Source: Marsupella aquatica
Lineage: Eukaryota; Marchantiophyta
Assembly (NCBI GenBank): GCA_973895155.1
Contig: OZ316893.1
Span: 22,320,001 to 22,384,000, forward strand
Reading direction: 5' to 3'
DNA: 64,000 nt
Positions 11,401 to 19,443 of this stretch are shown here, piece by piece. The stretch's first letter is position 1. Each line of letters starts with the position of its first letter. Under the pieces are notes generated by a model, which was not told the origin of the DNA, searched no databases, and was given only the letters and a program-made list of their open reading frames with translations. The translations under genes and the position numbers were made by a program.

Positions 11401-12062
11401 GTTCTTTTTGCGGGGGTGGCTTCATCGTTGACGGCCCCCTTCCTCTTCATCTCTGCTGCCGTGGAGGTTTCTCCTAGCACCGTTGCGTGGGTCCACCTTT
11501 CCGTGCTACCCTTTAATTCCCAGTGTATGTCGTTGCAGTTCTTGATGGCCTCTCGGATGCCGACAACGCTGTCTTTGCAAAACAGAAGATCGTCGAGTTG
11601 ATTGGAAGTAGGCGTCCACAGGAACTCGTCCTTGATGAGTTCGCCTCCTAAGAAAGCCGTCTTCTGCAGCTCCCACAATCGAGCGAGCTCCTGCCGTTCT
11701 CGAGCTACCCTTTCTGACTCCTCGTCCTCGTAAGTCTTGATGTACTCAGTTGCCCATTCGAACAGGCATCCCCAGAAATGTGCCGCTTGATTGACGTTGC
11801 TCATACCCTCCTTAGGTCGATTGTCGGTATCTACTCTCTCCCCGAGTGCTTGCCTAAGCAGCTGACAGTAGTTGGCCTCCCGTAGTCGTCTGCCTAGTTC
11901 GTGCTCGCAAATGAGCCACCATCTCCTGCAAGCGCTCCTTACCCCTCTCCTCTGCCGGTCCTTCTTCCCGTTGATCCTTCCTAGCCGCCGACGCTTAACG
12001 CGCCCTAACCCTAATCGGGTTTTCACCCTCAGCCTTACCTCCGGCCTCTGCCCGGGTTCCAT
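8463..12062 (-). CDS. LTR-embedded ORF: Transposase_32-like domain plus long coiled coil
   Basis: A 1199-codon open frame lying wholly inside the LTR, in the sense orientation of the element. A basic N-terminus is followed, at about residues 265-466, by a region resembling the 'putative plant transposon protein' (Transposase_32) domain of plant retrotransposon accessory ORFs: LEFVGSWEPETNCTRIYGKD then LTPKVIAEVFGLPIG. Residues about 780-1040 form a long heptad-rich coiled coil, and the C-terminus is acidic and Glu/Ala rich. Function is unknown; a structural or nuclear role is only a guess. The ATG at 12062 lies only 16 bases after a TATAAA, so initiation may instead occur at Met87 (11804), where the frame is better conserved between copies. 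The solo LTR copy is broken and element B keeps only the first 200 or so codons. Confidence 0.8.
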   Translation of the reverse strand: MEPGQRPEVRLRVKTRLGLGRVKRRRLGRINGKKDRQRRGVRSACRRWWLICEHELGRRLREANYCQLLRQALGERVDTDNRPKEGMSNVNQAAHFWGCLFEWATEYIKTYEDEESERVARERQELARLWELQKTAFLGGELIKDEFLWTPTSNQLDDLLFCKDSVVGIREAIKNCNDIHWELKGSTERWTHATVLGETSTAAEMKRKGAVNDEATPAKRTRSAAPKRPAKQQSRRQGEAEEEEVDPIKAIPTRDDIWKGWAATLPVEVQLHFAREEDACFTAMQTKKYQGFMAGSGLEAFVRLPWLKPEVPESDLLEFVGSWEPETNCTRIYGKDFYLTPKVIAEVFGLPIGNKTKVDTRKTLPDKEFRSFPGPSTKNGFFRNTCTNPHIGEMIDFLRVTMHCNLPRAEIGKAQVYLAERPDPSRDYNGYLLNQLKKILKEEQQVIGMGSVSRLGYHMPLLCRYARGQTFAPVLPLQVRAPEEAPTPRPLVEKPQPPVSPTIEQVFRPRKEDLPMQQPGMQSLLKLLEKEKKSASATTTATATMQDTTTEVGLHRLTRENPFAGDKERIRPESKPGVRMYVGTSSSESEAELPEAPTDEEEREKPDVQEVEEAVEDCSHDNSGYGSDHHVPGVRTCGRFVPTLPRVVRGDPNQQSSPESPPPDVAPPSFDGIKQTVQEFQERIKQEEEAALAKEKDLPGGDWPEDIRRLAKKGSKPLATIEEIRRTAWEQRPRWAMPITSTYSTYAKNRAMEYGEMCGELALGIFGEELEVGPFFHREQLEKHQLEEAVALERSKKDEVIRRLRRMEAEIEDLRAAKKAQDELRIKRHELNIMQGQLDTAQADNQNIKDKLTQTQEELADMIKEREKWKQELKNTEESHITANSRAMAETQRKEWALKGELEKIRGALEQKEVELGKSYQGIMALQQELASLTASFKADLREKDEMLEQTYAKMNQMESVIIAELDKELRATQEERATLKKELEEAHKKQEEAKNELEGARKDLDETQEELEEITRKMENLQRRADNQTERLKKQAAVFKCLAAAGPSPVGTNQLPGVVIAEGQATPPAPVPEVSGKGKGPAAEPPTKKKRKPSGSRSNTTSQAVVIKEVDPAPTPDRVTARDPTTLGEGEAEAEGVAEAEAVGIAEAGVEAEAEGGPSQADGELTQSRAGNLSENEPTAVAEEEALGASIKDPPPVS

Positions 12063-12077
12063 GGTTGCCCCTAATTG

Positions 12078-12083
12078 TTTATA
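12078..12083 (-). promoter_or_regulatory. TATA-like box near the LTR start
   Basis: TATAAA on the minus strand, about 95 bp from the LTR 5' end, conserved in element B (45455-45460). It is the only clear TATA box in the part of the LTR that the shortened but mobilised element B has kept. A start site 25-32 bases downstream would fall just after the first ATG of the LTR frame. Promoter activity is inferred. Confidence 0.4.
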
Positions 12084-12177
12084 TTTTCCTTGTTTTGTCC
12101 CTATACTAAGGTGTTCCTAGGGTGCCTTCCTGCTTTACCCACTTAACCGGCCGAGTGATTCCTGTCTAGGCATCACA

Positions 12178-13600
12178 TATTGCCTTTCTTATGAATCGTC
12201 ACTTCCTTGAAGTACTTTTGATGTAAAATACTCAATGTGGACTGGGAGATTGGTTGAAGACCAAGCTCTAAATTTGTAGCATTGAGCTTGTTCCTAATAC
12301 TTTCCCAAGTATAACTTGTAGGTAGCTCCTTTAAAACTTGTCAAGATTTGTCTGCAGTCGTCCTCATTTTTTCAGGATGAAGATCTGCGCACTCATCAAT
12401 CAACCCATGCAATGACATATAGGCTTGAGAAACTCGTTCAGTCATCCTTCTCTTTCCTTGGTTTCCATGATAAGCTATCCTCACCCCATTACCCACAGCC
12501 TTTCTGAGCTCATAGAATTGACTTCGCCCTTTGGAGTGCAAAATCCTCCATGCCTCCAAGCATATTGCCTTCCCTTCAATGGTGATTAGTTTTTCAGTAT
12601 TAGATAGTTCCAATATATTGACAATAGCATTGATCTCATACTCTTTTCGCATCTCAAATGATTTCTCCCAATAGTTCTCCCTAATCCCCCTTGCCACATG
12701 AGGGTCAAGAAGATGGCAGTACCTACAAAGGCAACATTTCTGTTTTCTGATTTCCTCCACATCTTCTTTGGAAAGGGACTTGTCTTTCTTTGACAAAGAA
12801 AGAGAAGGTTGTTTTCTTTTTCTGGTTATTGGAATGTATGATCTCTTTTGACTTGAAGCATCTAGATCCTCCTCCTCTGCATCTACAAAAAATGAGGCTA
12901 ATAGCCTTCCGTTACTTGTGACGAGCCTATCCAATGGCCATGCCCTCAAACAATCTCTATGTTTCAGGTGATCATTGGTTGCACCTTGAATATATTCATC
13001 AATCAAGATTCCCACATGTGTATTTTGAAGAGTAGTATCTCCCAATGTCACTTCTGGATCAACAGCCATTACTCTTGCAATGGCAAAGGCAAAATGTGTT
13101 ACTTTCATCAAGTACTTTAACAACCATTCCCATCCATAAACTTGTGGATGAAATTCGAAGAGGATTTCCACTAATTCAACTCCATTCTCATTTGACCACT
13201 CCGGTTGGTTTCCTTGAGCTTCGTTCTCATTTGAGATCTCTGGTTGGCTGGTATCACTTCCATTGCTCGTTGAAGCTCCATTCTTGTATGAGGTATTAGG
13301 TAGGTATCCAGTAACCATTTCAAGTTGCTGAAGTTGACCTTTTTTCCAGACTAGAAAAGATCCTATCATGTCAGCCAAGCTTTCACCATGATCCCATTGA
13401 ATTTCCCCATCAAATACTTCTTTCAAAGTAACAAGAACTTGAAGAGGCCCAAGAGGAACATTATGGCAAATCCGAGATGGATCCACACTTTGAATGATAC
13501 CCTTCGCAACCATTTTATTTGATATGCACAAACCTACGGTTTCACCGACAATAATCCAAGATGTCGCCATTATTTTATCTGCACATTCAATCCAAATCAA
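12178..13600 (-). pseudogene. Transposase-like gene, interrupted by element A
   Basis: A minus-strand frame of 419 codons (12341-13600) that ends in TGA but reads on in the same frame to 12178, where element A begins. The N-terminus contains VAKGIIQSVDPSR and PLGPLQVLVTLKEVF, resembling a domain frequent in plant En/Spm-type transposon proteins. Later come a Cys cluster (CCLCRYCHLLDPH) and a region with HGNQGKRRM, followed after the stop by LQPISQSTLSILHQKYF. That pattern resembles the DNA-binding N-terminal half of DDE transposases. The catalytic half would lie beyond the left end of the window. The exact family is not recognised. Palindromic AACCATGGTT motifs begin 270 bp upstream. The TGA may come from CGA or TGG. 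Confidence 0.5.
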
Positions 13601-15829
13601 AGTTAACCTCTGTTCCTAAGATATAGTTGTTGTTTTTTTCTCTGAATATACCCAAGGGACCGTATACTTTTTGTCTTAGTTTTCCAGACCTACTTTGTTT
13701 CCCTTGTTTCTCAATAGCCTTGAACTCTCGTGTAATTGTCTGAGATGAGTTGCCCTCACAACTAAGTTGGCAGGTTGTTACTTACCATTGAGTTCAAGAA
13801 GCATTGTGTACATTTGACCCAAAACCCTAAACTACTACATACTTAAATGATGTCTTATCACAAGATGGCAACTGCAAACCATGGTTCGCTCCATTAATGA
13901 GAATATAAGAAAAGTACTAAGGCGTATAATTACCATGATTATCTTTTATCATATTATAGATATGAAGTGTTTCTTATGGGGTGTTTTTATAGTATTGTCA
14001 TCAAGAAACAGTGTTGAGGCTAGGTTTAAATTCACCATGAATGATACATGTTAAAACAAAAGCAAATCAGTATTACAAGAGAAAGTCATCTTGCATTATA
14101 ATTGTTTGATGTGTAATAATTCCATCAGTTTATAATTCATAAGAAAGTCTTTATCAAATGTATTCTATTGGACTTATGTATGAGTTTCTTTTGACCAGAA
14201 TGTAAACAATATTAAAGAGAGTTATAATCATACTTAAGCAAAGCAGGAGACTGAGATTCATGTATCATATAGATCATGTGACTATGAACCATGGTTTGTG
14301 GCCTTTGGTCATAGTCACATTTTTATTTTTCTAGCTAGGAGTATACTAGTCAGTTTGGTAATTTACTCCTAGTTTTAGATGATGCTGTTAAATAAGGCTC
14401 ATTAATTCAAGGGCTATGTACCATGATTTGCACTCACCTTTCATTTTCCCATCTACAAGTTGAGTTAGTTTGATATGGTTTGAACCATGGTTCGAAGTCA
14501 CTTTTTACATGTAGGTGTAGAGTTGGTTCACTCCAAGTATTAGATAATTAATGCCATCAGATAAGCCTCTTACTAGGCACACGAACCATGGTTCATGGTC
14601 ACTTTTTAAAGTTTTGATCATCTACTTGAAGTATTAGAGGTTTCCTAGTCACCTCAGAAGTCATTTGTTTAAGAAAACCACAACATGACAAAGGTAGGCT
14701 CATGTACCAACCACAAATACTTATCATGATAACATTCTCCCACAAGTTATTTGGTGTTAAATCTAGGAGAAAGCACATACATATATGTTACTTTCATTCA
14801 AGTATCTTTGTTTGCTTATATGCGTTCAATTTTAAATTATGTATGTCAAGTAACATTCACGCTAGTTAGTTTGCGAAAATCTACACTCAGGTAGATTATG
14901 ATTGAAGTTGAACAGGTTAACAAAAGATTAACCTCATCAAACATTAGAATGAATCGGATATATTACTCAGTTACAAATACAATCTACAATCTTAATGATT
15001 AAATTCTCACTTAAGTTCGAGTTAGGGAATGATTCTTGAGTTCAAGATTCATATATATTATGAAGTGAATTGAGTTCACACATCACAATCTAATTCATCA
15101 ATTCAATCTCTCATTCTAAGATTGAAGAAGAACTAATGCAAAAAGGAAGAACTTGAATGGATGGTTACTTACAGTTTCAAGACACATACAGCTTGTATAT
15201 CTTCTCTGCCACTCTAGACAGTTCACTCAATCTTCATCAACAAATAACTCGTGCAGTCTCTTGCCAGTTCCTCTATAGTCGCACACTATGACTCTTTGAT
15301 GAAGGCTGACTGTCTAATCTCCTCGATCGCTCTTCAATGTTAATCTCTATCTCCTTGAACAATCTCTACTCTAAGAACTCCTCCCAGCTCTCCTCTTGAA
15401 GTATCCCCTCCCAGCACTTGAAGCACTCTCCTCGCAGCTTGAAGCGCTCTCCTTGTAGCTCTCCTGAATCAAAACCCTTTCCTAGTAAATGAACTCCATA
15501 GACGATCAAAACAGACTTAACATTTTTGACTCCACAAGAGGATTCTGGAAGTTCGCATTTCAAAATGAAACTTTTGGGGGGAATTTTGAATTTTGAATTT
15601 TGACCTGGTTATGATTGCCTCGGCCTTCGGTAACTGATTCTCATGCCCAATCGATCTGATGCAAACTGATCATATCTTGTCTTGTAAATGCCCGGAGGTA
15701 CCCTTCGAGCAGAGAAGAGTTTACAAGGCCTTGGCCGTAAAATTAATAAAATTTTCTATTATATGCTTGTAAATTGAAACAAATTTTTAACTTGCTAGGG
15801 GGATCCTCACCTAATCTTTTAATTTGCAC
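13601..15829. other. AT-rich intergenic stretch
   Basis: Apart from the palindrome cluster listed separately I see no convincing gene. Reading frames are short and lack recognisable motifs. Confidence 0.5.
13874..14596. repeat. Palindrome cluster 1 (AACCATGGTT type)
   Basis: Four clear copies of a palindrome centred on CCATGG: GCAAACCATGGTTCGC (13874), GAACCATGGTTTG (14286), TTGAACCATGGTTCGAA (14480) and CGAACCATGGTTCATGG (14582). A degenerate one lies near 14416. They sit at 95-400 bp spacing, directly upstream of the minus-strand transposase-like gene. The same motif recurs at 27.1-31.6 kb. Confidence 0.7.
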
Positions 15830-16039
15830 CCATTATACATTTACTACTAAGGTAACTTACTTCCTTTACGATTAAATTTACCATTTGTACTACCATAATT
15901 TATTTAACCTCATTTAATATTTTTACTACCATCATTATTTAACCTACTAAGGTAACCTCATTCAATCTTTTTACTACCATAATTTATTTAAATTACTAAG
16001 GTAACCTGATTTGTTCTTTTTACTACCATTATTTAATAG
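15830..16039. repeat. Degenerate tandem repeat of about 60 bp
   Basis: Three to four imperfect units built on ACTAAGGTAACCTCATT and TTTTTACTACCATAATTTA. Spacing is irregular, so this is a decayed array. Confidence 0.5.
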
Positions 16040-17040
16040 CCTATAACTAAGGGTAATACTCGCCTAAGATTTCACAACACATATGAATTATTAAACCTAC
16101 TCGGGTAACCGCCCCTTAATCTGATTATATCTAAACCCTAAACCCCTAAATCTGATTATATATATTATGTGTTTAACCCCTAGGGTAACCCTTGATCTCT
16201 TAATCCTTGTGCAACCATTATTAATTTAACTTACTACAAGGGCCTCTCTCAGTCTTGTGCAACCATTATTTATTTGTACAATTAACCCAAAGTCATCTTA
16301 GCTAATTTCTATGAAAAATACCTGTTTTGGATCGCACGTGGTTCCTAAGATTTTTGATAGTCAACCCCCCGAGCATCTTAGGATTAAGGACTGTTACCGA
16401 TGTTTAGGCTTAAGGTTAAATAGAGTTAACCTAAGTAATGTTTAGGGTTCTAGGGTTTCATGTTCAGGGTTCAGGGTTTAGGGTTTTTAAGGGTTTCAGC
16501 CTAAACCCTAACTAAACCCTAGCTAAACCCTATAACTAAGGCTAATACCCGCCTAAGATTTCACAACACATATGAATTATTAAACCTACTCAGGTAAACA
16601 CCCCTTAATCTTATTATATCTAAAACCTAAACCCCTAAACCCTAAATCTGATTATATATATTATGTGTTTAACCCCTAGGGTAACCCTTGATCTCTTAAT
16701 CCTTGTGCAACCATTATTAATTTAACTTACTACAAGGGCCTCTCTCAGTCTTGTGCAACCATTATTTATTTGTACAATTAACCCAAAGTCATCTTAGCTA
16801 ATTTCTATGAAAAATACATATTTTGGATCGCACGTGGTTCCTAAGATTTTTGATAGTCAACCCCCCGAGCATCTTAGGATTAAGGACTGTTATCGATGTT
16901 TAGGCTTAAGGTTAAATAGAGTTAACCTAAGTAATGTTTAGGGTTCTAGGGTTTCATGTTCAGGGTTCAGGGTTTAGGGTTTTTAAGGGTTTCAGCCTAA
17001 ACCCTAACTAAACCCTAGCTAAACCCTAGCTAAACCCTAG
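16040..17040. repeat. Tandem duplication (unit about 490 bp) with telomere-like motifs
   Basis: Two adjacent copies begin CCTATAACTAAGG (16040 and about 16530); internal landmarks repeat with a period of 489-496 bp (ATATGAATTA at 16081 and 16570, ATCGCACGTG at 16331 and 16827). Each copy ends with degenerate TTTAGGG units followed by CCCTAAA or CCCTAGCTAAA units, that is, G-rich strand facing C-rich strand. Interstitial telomere-like DNA of the plant type; no gene seen. Confidence 0.8.
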
Positions 17041-19250
17041 CTAAACCCTAAAGCCCCTGAACCCTTAACCAAGTAGTCAAACCTCATTGTGGGCGCCCAT
17101 GTGGTCTCTTGTGACATGTCCATTTCAAAATTCCGGGCCAATGGTTGTGCCAGATCCAAACCTAAACAAATACAAGGTCCATTTGTGTTTGTTGTGAAAC
17201 TATTACAATTTATAATTTGTCTCGGGAACTCAGGGCCAAAGAGAATTCAAATTTTACGTACCAAATAAGAATGAGGAACTTTAAACCAACCATACTTTAA
17301 ATTTCTTAGTTATTCTTTTTGAGTTTTCACTATGTTTATTTAGTCCTACTCGGGTACATTAGTATTCAAAGGCGCATTAAGAGAGTTTTGGCCATTATTT
17401 GCTGTGGGTCAAAAGCCCGTTTGGGTTGAGAGTTTTTATGTTGCAAATTGGGGTTGCTCAAGCTTTTGTTGAGATTCAACCATGTACTAATTATTGAAAA
17501 ATGGTATAGTTAGCTAGGGGCACTATAAACCAACCATACTTTAAGTTAGTGGGTTCTTCTTATTGTGTTTTAACCATTCTTTGTAAGAGAGAGGCAGGTG
17601 GGTTTCGGGCACCTAGTCGGATTCCTTTGCTTAACCCTCCTATGCAGTTTACGCCTGAGCTTGACCAGGCTCTTCAGTATGTTGATAGGTAGGGTTTGGT
17701 TTTTGTGTCTCCTCTTGTGCGGGAAACCCTGCCTGCTGCTAACCCTAAACTGATAAATATTTTGGCCTTTTTTGTGTTCTCCCTTGATTGGGTTTTTGGC
17801 CTGTGGAATCTTGTCTCCCAGTTGGGCGCCTTCTGCTTTTGGCAATTTGATATAAAAAATTAGTGCTATTAGCATATGTTGATATCCAAAGTATTTCAAC
17901 CTTGCACATTTTCAGCTGTTGAAAGAAGCAAAAATTATTGGTGACAAAATGTAAAAGATTAAGGTCCGGATTAAGGTCCAAGACAGTCCATTATTGATCA
18001 AAATGTTGTATCAAACTATTCCCAGATGGATAATACATGATTAATATTTTGGATGAAGCTAGGAACTTGCAAATGACACTGTTCAAATCTTGTCTGACTT
18101 GATCATTTCATTGATGGTCTCTTTTCTACTTGGCGGACCCTTTGTTTTCATGGACCTGGGGGAGAATGTAAAAGTAGATTAAGGGTCCAGGCATTATTGT
18201 AAGTGTCCGTTATTGCATTGTAAGTGTCCATTATTTTAAGTAGATAATTTGTGAGTGACTGTGGGAACTAAGCAAGGAGATAGCACTAGTCTAAACCCTA
18301 AAGCCCCTGATTCAAACCTTAACCTGGGGTTAGCCTTAGTCAAACCTCATTGTGGGCCCATGTGTGGGCCCTTGGGGCATGTCCATTTCAAAGTTCCGGG
18401 CCAATGGTTATGCCAGACCCAAACCTAAACAAATACAACTATGTGTGTTTTTTGTGAAACTACTACAATTTATAGTTTGTCCCGAGAACTCAGGGTCAAA
18501 GAGAATTCAAATTTAACGTGCCAAATAAGAAGGAGGAACTTTAAACCAACCATACTAAATTTCTTAGTTATTCTTTTTGAGTTTTCAATATGTTTATTTG
18601 GTTCTACTCGGGTACATTAGTATTCAAAGGTGCATTAAGAGAGTTTTGGCCATTATTTGTTGTGGGTCAAAAGCCCGTTTGGGTAGAGAGTTTTTAAGGT
18701 GCAAATTGGGGTTGCTCAAGCTTTTGTTGAGATTCAACCATGTACTAATTATTGAAAAATGGTATAGTTAGCTAGGGGCACTATAAACCAACCATACTTT
18801 AAGTTAGTGGGTTCTTCTTATTGAGTTTTAACCATTCTTTGTAGGGGAGATGCAGGTGGGTTTCGAGCAACTAGTCGGATTCCCTTTCCTCCTATGCAGT
18901 TTACTCGTGAGCTTGACCAGGCTCTTCAGTATGCGGATAGGTAGAATTTGGTTTTTGTGTCTCCTCTTGTGCGGGAAACCCTGCCTGGTGTTAACCCTAA
19001 ACTGATAAACGTTTTGGCCTTTTTTGTGTTCTCCCTTGATTGGGTTTTTGGCCTGTGGGATCGTGTCTCCCAGTTGGGCGCCTTCTGCTTTTGGCAGTTT
19101 GATGTAAAAATAAATTAGGGTGTGTTCATGGACCTGGGGGAGCATGTAAAAGTAGATTAAGGGTCCATTATTGTAAGTGTCCATTATTGTAAGTAGATAC
19201 TCTAATAATTTGTGAATGTGGAAAGCAAGGAGATAGCACTAGTCTACACC
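17041..19250. repeat. Tandem duplication of about 1.2 kb, second copy shortened
   Basis: Copy 1 (about 17041-18290) and copy 2 (about 18291-19250) share the same order of landmarks: CCCTAAAGCCCCTGA, CAAACCTCATTGTGGGC, TTCCGGGCCAATGGTT, GTGGGTCAAAAGCCCG, CAACCATGTACTAATT and AAGCAAGGAGATAGCACTAG. Copy 2 lacks an internal piece of roughly 0.25 kb. A plus-strand open stretch in both copies (near 17600-17860 and 18850-19110) reads RELDQALQYADR-like residues, a shared TAG, then LVFVSPLVRETLP. It may be a decayed exon, but I do not recognise it. Confidence 0.75.
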
Positions 19251-19257
19251 CTAAACC

Positions 19258-19443
19258 CTTTTGATGGCTTTGATTAAAGCTGCTGTTGCATACCGTGAAG
19301 CTGGTAGAAAACAATTGAAGTCTTTTTCAAAACAAGTACTGTATAAAAATGGTAATTATGCAACAGCAGCTTTCGGCGAAGCAGGTTTAAGCAACACAGT
19401 CAAAAGGGTATGCAATAGCAGCTTTAATCAAAGCCATCAAAAG
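19258..19443. repeat. Inverted repeat hairpin, 37-bp arms
   Basis: The left arm 19258-19294 and the right arm 19407-19443 are reverse complements with one mismatch over 37 bp; the spacer is about 112 bp. The word GCAACAGCAGCTTT also occurs once within the loop. Near-perfect arms of this length fit a small-RNA precursor or a small fold-back element. No TA or other target duplication was recognised. Confidence 0.7.

Larger units (their letters stand above)
1..12177 (-). mobile_element. Ty3/gypsy LTR retrotransposon A, truncated by the window edge
   Basis: Read on the minus strand the order is 5' LTR (12177 to 7542), primer-binding site, gag-protease, reverse transcriptase, RNase H, integrase, polypurine tract and the first 1317 bp of the 3' LTR. 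The domain order RT-RNaseH-integrase is that of Ty3/gypsy. No chromodomain is visible after integrase, and the RT wording is closest to plant non-chromoviruses (Athila/Tat-like); lineage is an inference. The two LTRs share the end TGTGATGCC and about 1.3 kb that is near identical: I counted 12 substitutions by eye between 1-1317 and 10861-12177, so insertion is fairly recent. The element interrupts the transposase-like gene at 12178-13600. The target-site duplication cannot be checked because the far end is outside the window; the right flank begins TATTG. Confidence 0.95.
7542..12177 (-). repeat. 5' LTR of element A, 4636 bp
   Basis: The LTR runs from TGTGATGCC (minus strand, 12177) to CGCACCACA (7542) with the normal TG..CA ends. 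The same unit occurs as a solo LTR at 33158-37653 and in a shortened form at both ends of element B. At 4.6 kb it is long for a plant gypsy LTR, and about 3.6 kb of it is an open reading frame. Confidence 0.95.
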
